Positions 28,405 through 39,587 are shown, counted from the first letter of the stretch. The stretch is DNA of 64,000 nt from Methylobacterium hispanicum (GCF_022179285.1 NZ_BPQO01000005.1:124001-188000); one strand, 5' to 3'. Notes: generated by a model not told the origin, from the sequence alone. Translations and numbers: made by a program.

Positions 28405-30474
28405 CTACTCGGCCGCCTCGAGCGCGCGCCCGCGGGCGAGACTCGAACACTCGGCGAGTACCCGCGAGGCGCGGGCGATCGGGTTGGTGAAGTAGAAGTC
28501 GCGGACCGGCGACTGGAAGGCGCCGCGGGCGCCTTCCCCGCTTAAGGTCGCGAGGCGCTCGAGCGCGGCAGCGAGGTCGCTCCCGGCGACGCTGCCGACG
28601 GCCGCAAGGTGCGGGTGCTCGGCGTAGAGCGCGCGGCGCAGCGCAGTGAGCGAATCGTAGGGCAGCTTCTTGCCCAGCACGTCCGAGAGGGCGCGCAGGA
28701 TCGCCCAGTCCTCGCGGGCGTCGCCCGGCGGGAAGCCGGCGCGGTTGGCCTGCTGCACGCGGCCCTCCGTGTTCACGTAGGTCGCGTTCTTCTCGGTGTA
28801 GGCGGCGCCCGGCAGGATCACGTCGGCGCGGGTGGCGCCGCGGTCGCCGTGGGTGCCCTGGTAGATCACGAAGGCGCCAGGCGCCACCTCGCACTCGTCG
28901 GCGCCGAGGTTGAACAGCACGTCCACGCCGCCGCCGACGATGCCGGCGAAGTCGAGACCGCCCTCCCCCGGCACGAAGCCGAGATCGAGCGCGCCGACGC
29001 GGGCCGCCGCGTTGTGCAGCACGCCGAAGCCGTTCCAGTCGGACGTCACCGCGCCGACGTCGCGCGCGAGCTGTGCCGCGGCGGCGAGCACGCCCGGCTG
29101 GTTCGCCGCAGACTCGCCGACGATGATCAGCGGATGGTTGGCGGCCTTCAGGGCCTCCAGGAAGCTGTGCTCGCCCCGCGTCAGGGCGGCGAGCGAATCG
29201 GGACCCGCGCCGATCTGGACGTGGGGGTAGGTCAGGTCGGCAGGCTCGCCGATCATGCCCACCGCGAGCGGGGCCATGCGCCAGCGCTTGCGGATGCGCA
29301 CGTTCAGCATCGAGGCCTCGATGCGCGGGTTGGTGCCGACCAGCAGGATCGCGTCGGCCTGCTCGATGCCAGGAATGGTCGGGTTGAAGGTGTAGGCAGC
29401 CCGGCCCCAGGCCGGGTCGAGGCCGGTGCCGGCCTGACGGCAATCGATATTGGTGACGCCGAGCGAGCCCATCAGCTGCTTGAGCGCGAAAACCTCCTCG
29501 ACGGCGGCGAGGTCACCCACCACGGCGCCGACGCGCTTCGGGTCGGCGCCCTTGAGCTTGGCGGCGATCGCCTGGAACGCCTCGCCCCAGGAGGCGGGGC
29601 GGAGCCGCCCGTTCTCGCGCAGGAAGGGGCGGTCAAGGCGCTGGAGGCGCAGCCCGTCCACGGCGTGGCGGGTCTTGTCGGAGATCCACTCCTCGTTGAT
29701 CTCCTCGTTGACGCGCGGCTCGATCTGCATGACCTCGCGGCCGCGGGCGTCGACGCGGATCGCCGAGCCCACCGCGTCCATCACGTCGACCGACTCGGTC
29801 TTCGAGAGCTCCCAGGGGCGGACGTTGTAGCTCTGCGGCTTGTGCACGAGCGCGCCGACCGGGCAGAGGTCGGCGACGTTGCCCTGCAGCTCCGAGTTCA
29901 TCGCCTGTTCGAGGTAGCTGGTGATCTCCATGTCCTCGCCGCGGCCGATCGCGCCGAGATCCGGCACGCCCGCGACCTCCGCCAGGAAGCGCACGCAGCG
30001 GGTGCAATGGATGCAGCGGTTCATCGCGGTCCGCACGAGCGGACCGATATACTTCTCCTCGACCGCGCGCTTGTTCTCGCTGTAGCGCGTCGAGTCGACG
30101 CCGTAGGCCATCGCCTGGTCCTGCAGGTCGCAGTGGCCGCCCTGATCGCAGATCGGGCAATCGAGCGGGTGGTTGATGAGGAGGAACTCCATCACCCCCT
30201 CGCGGGCCTTCTTCGTCCCGCCCGAGCGCGTCAGCACCTCCGGCGGCTCGCCGTTCGGGCCCGGGCGGCAATCCTTCACCGCGTAGGCGCAGGAGGCCAC
30301 GGGCTTGGGCGCGCCCTTCAACTCGACCAGGCACATGCGGCAATTGCCGGCGATCGACAGCCGCTCGTGGAAGCAGAAGCGCGGGATCTCCGCGCCCGCG
30401 ACCTCGCAGGCCTGGAGCAGCGTGTACTCGGCCGGGACGTCAACCTCGATGCCGTCGACGAGAATTTTCGTCAT
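28405..30474 (-). CDS. nuoG: NADH-quinone oxidoreductase subunit G
   Basis: The largest peripheral-arm subunit, 689 residues. The [2Fe-2S] N1b ligands are Cys 34, 45, 48, 62. The N5 cluster has the His-containing set H102, C106, C109, C115, and N4 has C154, C157, C160, C204. The fourth cluster (N7) seen in E. coli is absent, as in other alphaproteobacteria and mitochondria. The rest is the molybdopterin-oxidoreductase-like domain without cofactor. Confidence 0.97.
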   Translation of the reverse strand: MTKILVDGIEVDVPAEYTLLQACEVAGAEIPRFCFHERLSIAGNCRMCLVELKGAPKPVASCAYAVKDCRPGPNGEPPEVLTRSGGTKKAREGVMEFLLINHPLDCPICDQGGHCDLQDQAMAYGVDSTRYSENKRAVEEKYIGPLVRTAMNRCIHCTRCVRFLAEVAGVPDLGAIGRGEDMEITSYLEQAMNSELQGNVADLCPVGALVHKPQSYNVRPWELSKTESVDVMDAVGSAIRVDARGREVMQIEPRVNEEINEEWISDKTRHAVDGLRLQRLDRPFLRENGRLRPASWGEAFQAIAAKLKGADPKRVGAVVGDLAAVEEVFALKQLMGSLGVTNIDCRQAGTGLDPAWGRAAYTFNPTIPGIEQADAILLVGTNPRIEASMLNVRIRKRWRMAPLAVGMIGEPADLTYPHVQIGAGPDSLAALTRGEHSFLEALKAANHPLIIVGESAANQPGVLAAAAQLARDVGAVTSDWNGFGVLHNAAARVGALDLGFVPGEGGLDFAGIVGGGVDVLFNLGADECEVAPGAFVIYQGTHGDRGATRADVILPGAAYTEKNATYVNTEGRVQQANRAGFPPGDAREDWAILRALSDVLGKKLPYDSLTALRRALYAEHPHLAAVGSVAGSDLAAALERLATLSGEGARGAFQSPVRDFYFTNPIARASRVLAECSSLARGRALEAAE

Positions 30475-30514
30475 CTGTCTTTCTCGGGCTCGGACTGCGC
30501 GGGCGCGGGGCGGA

Positions 30515-31816
30515 TCACTCCGCGGCCATCGGCACGGGGTCCGTGTGCGGGTTGGCGGTGTAGCGGTCGATCCGCTTCTCGATCTCGGGGCGGAAGTGCT
30601 TGATCAGGCCCTGGACCGGCCACGCGGCGGCGTCGCCCAGCGCGCAGATCGTGTGGCCCTCGATCTGCTTCGTGACCTCGAACAGCATGTCGATCTCGCG
30701 CTTCTGCGCGCGGCCCTTCGACATGCGGGTGAGGACGCGCCACATCCAGCCGGTGCCCTCGCGGCAGGGCGTGCACTGGCCGCAGGACTCGTGCTTGTAG
30801 AAGTACGAGATCCGGGTGATTGCCTCGACGATGTCGGTCGACTTGTCGAGGACGATGACCGCCGCGGTGCCAAGGCCTGAGCCGAGGCCGCGCAGGGTGT
30901 CGAAGTCCATCTTGGCGTCGATGATCTGCTCGGCCGGCACCAGCGGCACCGAGGAGCCGCCGGGGATCGAGCAGAGCAGGTTGTCCCAGCCGCCGCGCAT
31001 GCCGCCGCAATACTTGTCGACGAGCTCCCGGAACGTGATCCCGAGCTCCTCCTCGACGTTGCAGGGCTTGTTCACATGGCCGGAGACGCAGAACAGCTTC
31101 GAGCCGGTGTTGTTCTTGCCGCCGAGGCCCGCGAACCACGCGCCGCCGCGGCGCAGGATCGTGCCGGCGACCGCGATCGACTCGACGTTGTTCACCGTCG
31201 TGGGGCAGCCGTAGAGGCCCATATTGGCCGGGAACGGCGGCTTCAGCCGCGGCATGCCCTTCTTGCCCTCGAGGCTCTCGATGAGGGCCGTCTCCTCGCC
31301 GCAGATATAGGCGCCCGCGCCGTGGTGCACGTAGATGTCGAAGGGGTAGCCGTGCACGTTGTCCTGGCCGACCAGCCGCGCCTCGTAGGCCTCGTCGACG
31401 GCCTTCTGGAGGGCGTGCTTCTCGGCGACGTACTCGCCGCGGATGTAGACGTAGCAGGCGTGCGCCCCCATCGCGAAGGAGGCGAGCATGCAGCCTTCGA
31501 TCAGGAGGTGCGGGTCGTGCCGCATGATCTCCCGGTCCTTGCAGGTGCCGGGCTCCGACTCGTCGGCGTTGACCACGAGGTAGTGCGGACGCCCGTCCGA
31601 CTTCTTCGGCATGAACGACCACTTGAGGCCCGTTGGGAAGCCGGCGCCGCCGCGGCCGCGCAGGCCCGAGGCCTTCATCTCCTCGATGATCCAGTCGCGG
31701 CCCATCTCCAGCAGGAACTTGGTGCCGTCCCAGGCGCCGCGCTTCTTCGCGGCATCGAGGCCCGGGGAGTGCAGGCCGTAGAGATTGGTGAAGATGCGGT
31801 CCTGATCGGAGAGCAT
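30515..31816 (-). CDS. nuoF: NADH-quinone oxidoreductase subunit F
   Basis: The NADH- and FMN-binding subunit, 433 residues. The glycine-rich NADH site [13 protein letters not shown] is near 53-65, the FMN region has [15 protein letters not shown], and the N3 cluster motif [14 protein letters not shown] is near 345-355 with the last Cys further on in ALGDAAAW (Ala-rich, with the ligand Cys in HTICALGD). The ATG at 31814-31816 is 1 bp from the nuoE stop (TGACATG). Confidence 0.97.
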   Translation of the reverse strand: MLSDQDRIFTNLYGLHSPGLDAAKKRGAWDGTKFLLEMGRDWIIEEMKASGLRGRGGAGFPTGLKWSFMPKKSDGRPHYLVVNADESEPGTCKDREIMRHDPHLLIEGCMLASFAMGAHACYVYIRGEYVAEKHALQKAVDEAYEARLVGQDNVHGYPFDIYVHHGAGAYICGEETALIESLEGKKGMPRLKPPFPANMGLYGCPTTVNNVESIAVAGTILRRGGAWFAGLGGKNNTGSKLFCVSGHVNKPCNVEEELGITFRELVDKYCGGMRGGWDNLLCSIPGGSSVPLVPAEQIIDAKMDFDTLRGLGSGLGTAAVIVLDKSTDIVEAITRISYFYKHESCGQCTPCREGTGWMWRVLTRMSKGRAQKREIDMLFEVTKQIEGHTICALGDAAAWPVQGLIKHFRPEIEKRIDRYTANPHTDPVPMAAE

Positions 31817-31817
31817 G

Positions 31818-32906
31818 TCAGGTCCTCTCAGGCTTGGCGGGGGGCTTGGGTTTGCTGCGGCCCTTCGGCAGCTTCGGTGATTCCGCGTTGGGTGCGGGCT
31901 CGGAGGGCTCCTCCTCACCCGAGGCGACGGGCTGGGGCGGCGGCACGTCGCGCGGCAGCGACGACTGGGAGCCGGCCTCGGCGCCCGCGGGCTCCAGATC
32001 CTTGATGGCCTTCGGCTGGGACCCGGGTGCCTCGGATTTGCCGGCGGTGGAGTGCTCCTGGTCGGCAGCCTCGGCCCTGTCGCCGCCCTTCACCGGCGCC
32101 TCGCCGGCGGCCGCGCGCTGGGCCGGGGCATCGCTCGACGTGGTCTCGACCGCCCGGCCGGCATCGGGGCGTGCCGGCTTCGGATTTGTCGCCGCCTGCT
32201 GCTCGCTCGACGCGGCCTCGGACTTGCTGGCCTGGGCGCCCTCGTCCTTGCGCGACTCCTCGAAGCGCTTGCGCCACGCGCCGACGCGCGAGCCGTCGTA
32301 GAGGGTCGGGTCGGTGAGCGTGTTCGGGCCGCCCAGCGGCTCCGAGGCGTTGCGGTCGATCTGCGAGCCGACCTTGACCGGGCGGCCGGCCGCGAGGTCG
32401 TCCATCAGCTTGCCGAGAAGCTCGGGCGTCAGGTCTTCGTAGTAGTCCTGGTTGATCTGCACCATCGGCGCGTTGCAGCACGCGCCCAGGCACTCGACCT
32501 CGAGCCACGAGAAGGTGCCGGTCGGATCGACGTGGCCCGAGGGGCCGAGCCGCTGGTGCAGCATGTCCTTCAGCTCGCGCGCGCCGCAGGAATCGCACGG
32601 CACCGTCCCGCAGACCTGGATCCAGTAGCGGCCGACCGGCTCCAGCGCGAACATCGTGTAGAAGGTCGCGACCTCAAGCACGCGGATCGCCGGCATGCCG
32701 AGCTCCGCCGCGACCGCCTCGATGGCCTTCTGCGGCAGCCAACCGCCGTTCTGCTCCTGGGCGCGCCACAGGAGCGGGATCACGGCCGAGGCCTGACGAC
32801 CTTCCGGGTACTTGGCGATCTGCCCCTTCGCCCACGCGGCGTTCTCCGGCGTGAACGCGAAGCTCTCGGGCTGCTCGGCGGCGGGGGCTAGTCTGCGGTT
32901 GGCCAT
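31818..32906 (-). CDS. nuoE: NADH-quinone oxidoreductase subunit E with long disordered tail
   Basis: The thioredoxin-fold subunit that holds the [2Fe-2S] N1a cluster. Ligands C99, C104, C139 and C143 are present in [10 protein letters not shown] and [10 protein letters not shown]. The catalytic domain ends near residue 205. About 150 further residues rich in Ala, Glu, Pro, Ser and Lys make the protein 362 residues, against 160-220 in most bacteria. The tail has no predicted fold and ends with a Lys/Pro-rich stretch. Confidence 0.95.
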   Translation of the reverse strand: MANRRLAPAAEQPESFAFTPENAAWAKGQIAKYPEGRQASAVIPLLWRAQEQNGGWLPQKAIEAVAAELGMPAIRVLEVATFYTMFALEPVGRYWIQVCGTVPCDSCGARELKDMLHQRLGPSGHVDPTGTFSWLEVECLGACCNAPMVQINQDYYEDLTPELLGKLMDDLAAGRPVKVGSQIDRNASEPLGGPNTLTDPTLYDGSRVGAWRKRFEESRKDEGAQASKSEAASSEQQAATNPKPARPDAGRAVETTSSDAPAQRAAAGEAPVKGGDRAEAADQEHSTAGKSEAPGSQPKAIKDLEPAGAEAGSQSSLPRDVPPPQPVASGEEEPSEPAPNAESPKLPKGRSKPKPPAKPERT

Positions 32907-32928
32907 CGTCTTGAAACCCTTCAGCCGC

Positions 32929-34119
32929 TCAGCGGTCCACCTCGCCGAAGACGATGTCGAGCGTGCCGAGCACGCAGGACACGTCGGCGAGAAGGTGCCC
33001 GCGGCACATCCAGTCCATCGCCTGGAGATGGGCGAAGCCCGGAGCGCGGATCTTGCAGCGGTACGGCTTGTTGGTGCCGTCCGAGACCAGATAGACGCCG
33101 AATTCGCCCTTGGGCGCCTCGACCGCGGCGTAGACCTCGCCGGCCGGCACGTGGAACCCTTCCGTGTAGAGCTTGAAGTGGTGGATGAGCGCCTCCATCG
33201 AGCGCTTCATCTCCCGGCGCGGCGGCGGCGCGAACTTGCCGTCCACCGAGGCGATCGGGCCCTGGCCGGCGGGCTCGCGCAGCTTGGCGCAGCACTGCTT
33301 CATGATCTTCACGGATTCCCGCATCTCCTCCATGCGGATCACCTGGCGATCGTAGGTGTCGCCGTTCTTCCCCACGGGGATGTCGAAATCCATCTCCTCG
33401 TAAGCCTCGTAGGGCTGCGACTTGCGCAGGTCCCACGGGATGCCGGAGCCGCGCACCATCACGCCCGAGAAGCCCCAGGCCATCGCCTCTTCGACCGAGA
33501 CGATGCCGATATCGACGTTGCGCTGCTTGAAGATGCGCGAGCCCATGACGAGCGCGTCGAGGTCGTCCACCACCTGCAGGAAGGGGTCGCAGAAGGCGTC
33601 GATGTCGTCGATCAGCGCGGGTGGCAGGTCCTGGTGCACGCCGCCGGGGCGGAAGTAGTTGGCGTGCATCCGGGCTCCGGAAGCGCGCTCGTAGAAGATC
33701 ATCAGTTTCTCGCGCTCCTCGAAGCCCCAGAGGGGCGGCGTGAGCGCGCCGACGTCCATCGCCTGCGTGGTGACGTTGAGGAGGTGCGAGAGCAGGCGCC
33801 CGATCTCGCAGTAGAGCGTGCGGATCAGCTGGGCGCGCCGCGGCACCTCGATGCCGGCGAGCTTCTCGATCGCCAGGCAGAAGGCGTGCTCCTGGTTCAT
33901 CGGCGACACGTAGTCGAGCCGGTCGAAATAGGGCGTCGCCTGCAGGTAGGTCTTGTGCTCGATCAGCTTCTCGGTGCCGCGGTGCAGGAGGCCGATATGC
34001 GGATCGACCCGCTCGACCACCTCGCCGTCGAGCTCCAGCACGAGGCGCAGCACGCCGTGCGCCGCCGGGTGCTGCGGCCCGAAATTGATCGCGAAGTTGC
34101 GGATGTTGTGCTCGGTCAT
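32929..34119 (-). CDS. nuoD: NADH-quinone oxidoreductase subunit D
   Basis: The 49-kDa-type subunit that forms the quinone pocket with NuoB, 396 residues. The N-terminal [14 protein letters not shown] contains the quinone-binding His, and [14 protein letters not shown] follows. The hydrogenase-like C-terminal end with DIVFGEVDR is intact. It is separate from NuoC, unlike in E. coli where the two are fused. Confidence 0.97.
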   Translation of the reverse strand: MTEHNIRNFAINFGPQHPAAHGVLRLVLELDGEVVERVDPHIGLLHRGTEKLIEHKTYLQATPYFDRLDYVSPMNQEHAFCLAIEKLAGIEVPRRAQLIRTLYCEIGRLLSHLLNVTTQAMDVGALTPPLWGFEEREKLMIFYERASGARMHANYFRPGGVHQDLPPALIDDIDAFCDPFLQVVDDLDALVMGSRIFKQRNVDIGIVSVEEAMAWGFSGVMVRGSGIPWDLRKSQPYEAYEEMDFDIPVGKNGDTYDRQVIRMEEMRESVKIMKQCCAKLREPAGQGPIASVDGKFAPPPRREMKRSMEALIHHFKLYTEGFHVPAGEVYAAVEAPKGEFGVYLVSDGTNKPYRCKIRAPGFAHLQAMDWMCRGHLLADVSCVLGTLDIVFGEVDR

Positions 34120-34133
34120 GACCGTCTCCGCGC

Positions 34134-34781
34134 TCAGGCCGTCTTCTTCTCGTCGCCCGGCAGGACGTAGTCCGTGCCTTCCCAGGGCGAGAGGAAGTCG
34201 AAGTTGCGGAACTCCTGCGTGAGCTTCACGGGCTCGTAGACCACGCGCGCCTCGTCCTGGTCGTAGCGGACCTCGACGAAGCCGGTGAGCGGGAAGTCCT
34301 TGCGCAGCGGGTGCCCCTCGAAGCCGTAATCGGTGAGCAGGCGGCGCAGGTCGGGATGGCCCGAGAACAGGATGCCGTAGAGGTCGTAGGTCTCGCGCTC
34401 GAACCAGTTCGCCGCCGGGAAGATGTCGATCACTGAGGGGACGGGCGTGGTCTCGTCGGTCTGTACCTTCACCCGGATGCGGGTATTATGGCGGAGCGAG
34501 AGCAGATGGTAGACGACGTCGAAGCGCCGCTCGCGGCCCGGATAGTCCACACCGCAGATGTCGATGAAGCAGCGGAAGCCGCAAGCGGGATCATCGCGCA
34601 GGTAGGTCAGCGCGTAGACAATGTCGGAGGCCTGAACCACGAGGGTCAGCTCGCCGAAGGCGATGCCGCGCTCGACGATCGCCGGCCCGAGCGCCCCGCC
34701 GATCCGCTCGGAGAGCGCGGCGAGCGCGCCGTCTCCCTGCTCGGGCTGGGTGTGGGCGAGGATGGAAATGCCGTTCGTCAT
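34134..34781 (-). CDS. nuoC: NADH-quinone oxidoreductase subunit C
   Basis: The 30-kDa-type structural subunit of the peripheral arm, 215 residues from the ATG at 34779-34781. The family signature [20 protein letters not shown] and the following [13 protein letters not shown] are present. It carries no cofactor. It starts 8 bp after nuoB. Confidence 0.96.
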   Translation of the reverse strand: MTNGISILAHTQPEQGDGALAALSERIGGALGPAIVERGIAFGELTLVVQASDIVYALTYLRDDPACGFRCFIDICGVDYPGRERRFDVVYHLLSLRHNTRIRVKVQTDETTPVPSVIDIFPAANWFERETYDLYGILFSGHPDLRRLLTDYGFEGHPLRKDFPLTGFVEVRYDQDEARVVYEPVKLTQEFRNFDFLSPWEGTDYVLPGDEKKTA

Positions 34782-34789
34782 GTCCGCCC

Positions 34790-35377
34790 CTAGCGCTCGA
34801 TCGTGCCGGTGCGGCGGATCTTTTTCTGGAGCAGAAGCACGCCGTAGAGCAGCGCCTCGGCGGTCGGCGGGCAGCCCGGCACATAGATGTCCACCGGAAC
34901 CACCCGGTCGCAGCCGCGCACCACCGAGTAGGAGTAGTGGTAGTAGCCGCCGCCGTTGGCGCAAGAGCCCATCGAGATGACGTAGCGCGGCTCCGGCATC
35001 TGGTCGTAGACCTTGCGCAGCGCGGGAGCCATCTTGTTGGTCAGCGTGCCGGCCACGATCATCACGTCGGACTGGCGCGGGCTACCGCGCGGCGCGAAGC
35101 CGAAGCGCTCGCAATCGTAGCGCGGCATCGACATCTGCATCATCTCGACCGCGCAGCAGGCAAGGCCGAAGGTCATCCACATCAGCGAGCCGGTGCGAGC
35201 CCAGGTGATCAGCTCGTCGGCCGAGGTCAGCAGGAAGCCGCGGTCGGCCAGCTCGTCGCTGATCGACAGGAAGGTCGGATCATCCGCGCCGATCGGCCGA
35301 CCCGTGTTCGGGTCAATGATTCCCTTCGCCGCCGGGGCGACGGTGGGCGCGCGGGAGAGGTCGTGCGTGAGGGCCAT
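34790..35377 (-). CDS. nuoB: NADH-quinone oxidoreductase subunit B
   Basis: The subunit with the terminal [4Fe-4S] cluster N2, which reduces quinone. 195 residues. Ligands are the adjacent C74-C75 in ACCAVEMM plus C139 (GSCANGGG) and C169 (VPGCPPTAE). The N-terminal 40 residues form a variable extension. Confidence 0.97.
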   Translation of the reverse strand: MALTHDLSRAPTVAPAAKGIIDPNTGRPIGADDPTFLSISDELADRGFLLTSADELITWARTGSLMWMTFGLACCAVEMMQMSMPRYDCERFGFAPRGSPRQSDVMIVAGTLTNKMAPALRKVYDQMPEPRYVISMGSCANGGGYYHYSYSVVRGCDRVVPVDIYVPGCPPTAEALLYGVLLLQKKIRRTGTIER

Positions 35378-35419
35378 GATTGCCTCAGGAGCGTGGCGTC
35401 TGCGGGGTCCGGCTCGGGT

Positions 35420-35785
35420 TCAGTCCCACTCGAGGGCGCCCTTGCGCCACTCGTAGATGAACCCGACCGTCAGAACCCCGAGGAAGACCATCATCGACCA
35501 GAAGCCGAGCCAGCCTAGCTCCCCGAAGGTGATCGCCCACGGGAACAGGAAGGCCACTTCCAGGTCGAAGATGATGAACAGGATGGCGACGAGATAGAAG
35601 CGCACATCGAATTTCATGCGCGCGTCGTCGAAGGCGTTGAAGCCGCACTCGTAGGCCGAGAGCTTCTCCGGATCCGGGCTGCTGTAGGCGACCAGGAACG
35701 GGGCCACCAGCAGCGCGGCGGCGATGAACAGCGAGACGCCGATGAAGACGATGAGCGGAAGGTAGTCCGCCAGAAGACCGGTCAT
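35420..35785 (-). CDS. nuoA: NADH-quinone oxidoreductase subunit A
   Basis: A 121-residue membrane subunit with three helices. The loop [20 protein letters not shown] carries the conserved Cys that becomes exposed in the inactive state. It is the first gene of the nuo operon; the promoter must lie in the 365 bp upstream. Confidence 0.96.
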   Translation of the reverse strand: MTGLLADYLPLIVFIGVSLFIAAALLVAPFLVAYSSPDPEKLSAYECGFNAFDDARMKFDVRFYLVAILFIIFDLEVAFLFPWAITFGELGWLGFWSMMVFLGVLTVGFIYEWRKGALEWD

Positions 35786-36150
35786 GCGACACCCCGTGCA
35801 CGATTGGGACCGCGGCGCCCGAGTCCGGATCGATCAATCCATCCAGGCCCGTGCGGCCCGGCGAGGCCGAACCGGCCGGCCAATGGAATTGCTCCAATCC
35901 CAGAGTGCGCGTGGCCGGAGGCTTAGTCGAGGGGAACAGGCGAGACAAGGGCATTGCGCGTCGCACAACGGCCCCGCGCCACACAGAGGTGGGGATGTAA
36001 TAGGCCCGCGGGAGGTAGGCAGATCCGCGCAGGCGCGGGCGGCGCGGCGGCGGCCCGAGGGGCCGTCAAAAAGGCGCCCACGGCTGCTTGACAGGGCACC
36101 GCCCCCCTCATAAACCCCGGCCGTCGCCGAGACGAAGGCGACGACGCCAC
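35786..36150. other. 365-bp divergent promoter region of nuoA and tRNA-Asp
   Basis: No gene is seen. The left part should carry the minus-strand nuo promoter, for which I find no clear consensus. The right end carries a good -35 for the tRNA genes. Confidence 0.5.
36088..36114 (+). promoter_or_regulatory. promoter for tRNA-Asp genes
   Basis: A perfect TTGACA (36088-36093) is followed, 14-17 bp on, by an AT-rich TCATAAA in an otherwise GC-rich stretch. It ends 37 bp before the first tRNA-Asp. Confidence 0.5.
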
Positions 36151-36227
36151 GCGGGCGTAGCTCAGTTGGTTAGAGTGCCGGCCTGTCACGCCGGAGGTCG
36201 CGGGTTCGAGCCCCGTCGCCCGCGCCA
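36151..36227 (+). tRNA. tRNA-Asp (GTC), copy 1
   Basis: A 77-nt cloverleaf with a GCGGGCG acceptor stem pairing with CGCCCGC, D-loop AGCTCAGTTGGTTAGA, anticodon GTC in a CTGTCAC loop, T-loop GGTTCGAGCC and an encoded CCA end. Confidence 0.97.
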
Positions 36228-36295
36228 CGTTTCACTTTCAGCCTGGCTGAATGTCGTCCGAGACGGCCGGTCAATGGCCGTTCTTGCTGCGCCGC

Positions 36296-36372
36296 GCGGG
36301 CGTAGCTCAGTTGGTTAGAGTGCCGGCCTGTCACGCCGGAGGTCGCGGGTTCGAGCCCCGTCGCCCGCGCCA
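36296..36372 (+). tRNA. tRNA-Asp (GTC), copy 2
   Basis: Identical over all 77 nt to the copy 68 bp upstream, including the encoded CCA. The spacer between the copies is unrelated. A tandem duplication; both probably share one transcript. Confidence 0.97.
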
Positions 36373-36496
36373 CACGCCTTCCAAACCAGCATTTCGGCTT
36401 GCGGAACGGCGGATCGCTTCCGCGCCGTGCCGATGTCCCATGTGCAACCAAACCGCCGCGCCCGCGTCTCCCCGGATCACCACCGGAGGACAGACG

Positions 36497-36799
36497 ATGG
36501 AACCGATGAGGCCCATGGAACCGATGAAGCCCATGGAACCGATGAAGCCGATGAAGGGCGCCGAGCCCTGGTGGCCGGAGGATCTCGGCAGCCCGGCAAG
36601 CAGCGGGGGGCAGAACGGGCTGCGCTACGCGTTCTTTCCCGAGAAGCACCGCCTCCTGGTTGAGCGCGAGGGCAAGACCACGACCTACGACAGTGGCGAC
36701 CACCGTATCAGCGGCGTGCAGCAGCAGAGCGGCGGCACGGTGAGCTTCGCGAGCCAGAACGGCACGGTGGACCTCGATTCACTGAAGCAGGTCGGCTGA
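36497..36799 (+). CDS. small protein with N-terminal MEPMKP repeats
   Basis: A 100-residue protein starting at the ATG at 36497, 6 bp after a strong GGAGGA. The first 20 residues are three imperfect repeats (MEPMRP, MEPMKP, MEPMKPMKG). The rest is soluble: a Trp-rich start (EPWWPEDLG), then a beta-rich C-terminal domain with YAFFPEKHRLLVE and a final strand-turn pattern. An earlier in-frame ATG exists, but the ribosome-binding site supports this one. Function unknown. Confidence 0.65.
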   Translation: MEPMRPMEPMKPMEPMKPMKGAEPWWPEDLGSPASSGGQNGLRYAFFPEKHRLLVEREGKTTTYDSGDHRISGVQQQSGGTVSFASQNGTVDLDSLKQVG

Positions 36800-36848
36800 G
36801 GCCCCCGCGCGTGGACAGGCCCGGCGGCGCTCTTTAAGCGCTGGCCGG

Positions 36849-38627
36849 ATGCCCGCCCCATCGCCACACCCGTCCATACGCACGCTGAGAGACCTCCTGC
36901 GCGCGCTCCAGCCCGAGGAGCGGCGGCGCCTCGCGCTGATCGCGCTGGGACTCGCCGCTACGGCGCTCCTGGAGGTGATCGGGGTCGCCTCCGTGATCCC
37001 GTTCCTGACGCTGGTCGGGGATCCGGCTGCCGCCGACAGACTTCCCTATCTCGCGGCCCTGCGCGATGGGCTCGGGCTAGCCGGCCCGCGCGCCTTCCTC
37101 ATCGCCACCGGCCTAGCGGCGCTCCTCGCGATCCTCACCACAGCGGCGGCCAATGCGGCTCTGACCTACGCGCAGCTGCTGTTCACCCATCTGACGGGCT
37201 ACGGCCTCGCCCGGCGCCTGCTGTTTCGCTACCTCGACCGGGAGCGCCTGTTCTTCGCGCAGGCCAACAGCGCCGAACTCGCCAAGAACGTGCTAAGCGA
37301 GACCGACCGGGTGGTGATCGGTGTGCTGACGCCGCTCACCGTGATCGCTTCGCGCGCCACTTCGGCGCTGGCCGTCATCGGCTTCCTGCTCCTCTACGCG
37401 CCCGGCCTCGCGCTCGTGCTCGGCGGCGGCTTCGGAGGGCTTTATGTCGGGATCTACCTCTTCGTCCGCGCCCGCCTCGCCCGGATCGGGGCGCGATCGG
37501 TGGCCGACAACGAGACGCGCTTCCGCGTCGTCCAGGAGACGCTGGGCGCGCTGACGGAACTCAAGCTCTACGGCCGTGCCGAGGGTTTCGCGGCGCGGTT
37601 CGACGGGCCGGCCCGGGCCTTCGCACGAGACAGCGCCGCAAGCCACGTGACCGGGCAATTGCCGCGCTTCGTCATCGAGGCGCTGGCCTTCGGCGGCGTG
37701 ATCGTGGTGGTACTGTTCGCCCTGGCGCAGGGTCTCGATACCGCGGGCATCCTGCCGCTGCTCGGCCTGTTCGCCTTCGCGGGCTACCGCATGCTGCCGG
37801 CTTTCCAGAACATCTTCAACGCGTTGGCGCTGCTGCGCTTCACCCTGCCGGCCGCGCGGCTGATCGTGGACGAGCTCGGCGACGAGCCGGTCCGAGCCCC
37901 GCGCGATTCGCGGCGCCTGCCCTTTCGCGAGTCCCTGCGCTTCGAGGCCGTCCGCTTCGACTACGAACCCGGTCGCCCGACCCTCTCCGGCATCGACCTG
38001 GTTGTTCCGGCAGGGACGGCGGTCGGCATCGTCGGCCGCACGGGGTCGGGCAAGTCCACACTGGTCGGCCTGCTGCTCGGCATCCTGGCCCCCAGCGCCG
38101 GCCGGATCGCGGTGGACGGCGTCGGCCTCTCGCCCGACACCCTGAGAGCTTGGCAGAATCGCGTCGGCTACGTGCCGCAGGACGTGTTCCTAGTGGACGG
38201 CACGATCGCCGAGAACATCGCGCTCGGCCTCGACGAGCCGGATCCCACCCGGGTGGAGCGCGCCGCGCGGATCGCGGGGCTCGAAGGCTTCGTAGCCGCC
38301 CTGCCCGAGGGCTACGCCACCCGGGTCGGCGAACGTGGCGCGCGCCTCAGCGGCGGGCAGCGCCAGCGCATCGGCATCGCCCGGGCGCTGTACCACGAGC
38401 CGGACGTACTCGTATTCGACGAGGCGACCTCGGCTCTCGACGGCGAGACGGAGGCCGCGGTGATGCGCTCCCTGCGGGAGCTGGCCGGCACGCGCACGCT
38501 CGTCATGATCGCTCACCGCCTCACGACGCTGGAGCGGGTCGACACGGTTTACGTGCTCGAGGCGGGCCGCGTCGTCGCCGCGGGCCCGCCCGGCGCCGTT
38601 CTGCCCGGGATCGCCCCGGCGGCGTGA
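36849..38627 (+). CDS. ABC transporter, fused permease-ATPase, lipid-linked glycan flippase-like
   Basis: A 592-residue half-transporter that should act as a homodimer in the inner membrane. Six transmembrane helices fill residues 30-320. The ATPase has Walker A GRTGSGKST near 396, a Q-loop in VPQDVFLVDGT, signature LSGGQRQR near 501 and Walker B VLVFDEATSALD. The N-terminal pattern (LLEVIGVASVIPFLTLVGDP) is that of the PglK/MsbA-like group that flips lipid-linked sugars. The substrate is inferred only. Confidence 0.8.
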   Translation: MPAPSPHPSIRTLRDLLRALQPEERRRLALIALGLAATALLEVIGVASVIPFLTLVGDPAAADRLPYLAALRDGLGLAGPRAFLIATGLAALLAILTTAAANAALTYAQLLFTHLTGYGLARRLLFRYLDRERLFFAQANSAELAKNVLSETDRVVIGVLTPLTVIASRATSALAVIGFLLLYAPGLALVLGGGFGGLYVGIYLFVRARLARIGARSVADNETRFRVVQETLGALTELKLYGRAEGFAARFDGPARAFARDSAASHVTGQLPRFVIEALAFGGVIVVVLFALAQGLDTAGILPLLGLFAFAGYRMLPAFQNIFNALALLRFTLPAARLIVDELGDEPVRAPRDSRRLPFRESLRFEAVRFDYEPGRPTLSGIDLVVPAGTAVGIVGRTGSGKSTLVGLLLGILAPSAGRIAVDGVGLSPDTLRAWQNRVGYVPQDVFLVDGTIAENIALGLDEPDPTRVERAARIAGLEGFVAALPEGYATRVGERGARLSGGQRQRIGIARALYHEPDVLVFDEATSALDGETEAAVMRSLRELAGTRTLVMIAHRLTTLERVDTVYVLEAGRVVAAGPPGAVLPGIAPAA

Positions 38628-38707
38628 GACGGCGTTCGCGGGGCCGGGTGATGAAGCCGCGCCGTGCGGACCTATACTGAGCCGGACGTACACAGAGAGG
38701 ATCGGCG

Positions 38708-39583
38708 ATGCGCGAGACGATCGACCTGAGAGGCCCCGGCGGCACCGCGGCTCGCATTGCGCTCGACGGCGCCGAGCCGGTCTCCTGGAAGGTCGGCGAC
38801 CGAGAATATCTCTGGACCGGCGACCCGGAGCATTGGAACCGGCACGCCCCCTGGCTCTTCCCCGTCGTCGGCGCCTCCGCAAACGGCGCGGTCCGCGTCG
38901 ACGGGCAGCCCTACCCAATGGCGCAGCACGGGTTCGCGCGCGACCTGCCGTTCACCGTCGTGGCACGCGCGGACGACGCCGTCACCTTGCGGCTCGCCGA
39001 CGGGCCTGAGACGCGGCGACACTACCCCTTCGCCTTTCGCCTCGACGTCGAGACCCGGGTCCGCGCAGCGTGCCTCGACTTCGCCGTCACTGTGGCCAAC
39101 CCGGGTGCCGAGCCCCTGCCCTACGCGCTGGGCTTCCACCCCGCCTTCCCCTGGCCCTTCGCGGGCGGCGCCCGCTCGACCGGCGACTACGCCGTGGTTT
39201 TCGAGAGGGCGGAGCGCGCCACCGTCCCGGAGGTCGGCGCTGGCGGACTGCTGTTGCGCAACGAGCGGCCGGTCCCGCTGCAGGGCGATACCTTGCCCCT
39301 GGACCCGGCGATCTTCACGGAGGCGCTGGTATTCCGAAACGCCGCGAGCCGCGCGATGCGCTTCGCCGGTCCGGACGGCCGGGCGATTCGCATGGAGGTC
39401 GAGGATTTTCCCCATCTCGCCGTCTGGACCAAGCCCACCGCGCCGTTCCTGTCGCTCGAGTGCTGGACGGGTCACGCCGACTGGGCCGACTTCTCGGGCG
39501 ACCTCGCGGAGCGCGATTCGCAGCGCCTGCTGCCACCGGGCATGGAGGCACGCCACGCGGTGCGCCTCACCCTCGAAACCTGA
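38708..39583 (+). CDS. aldose 1-epimerase family protein
   Basis: A 291-residue protein of the galactose-mutarotase fold, LacX-like subgroup. Recognisable are GAEPVSWKVGDREYLW, WLFPVVG, the HGFARDLPF loop with the putative catalytic His, GFHPAFPWPF, and the acidic residue in LECWTG. Members interconvert the anomers of sugars or hexose-6-phosphates in the cytoplasm. An AGAGAGGATC-like ribosome-binding region precedes the ATG. It may be co-transcribed with hemD 4 bp downstream. Confidence 0.8.
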   Translation: MRETIDLRGPGGTAARIALDGAEPVSWKVGDREYLWTGDPEHWNRHAPWLFPVVGASANGAVRVDGQPYPMAQHGFARDLPFTVVARADDAVTLRLADGPETRRHYPFAFRLDVETRVRAACLDFAVTVANPGAEPLPYALGFHPAFPWPFAGGARSTGDYAVVFERAERATVPEVGAGGLLLRNERPVPLQGDTLPLDPAIFTEALVFRNAASRAMRFAGPDGRAIRMEVEDFPHLAVWTKPTAPFLSLECWTGHADWADFSGDLAERDSQRLLPPGMEARHAVRLTLET

Positions 39584-39587
39584 CGCG

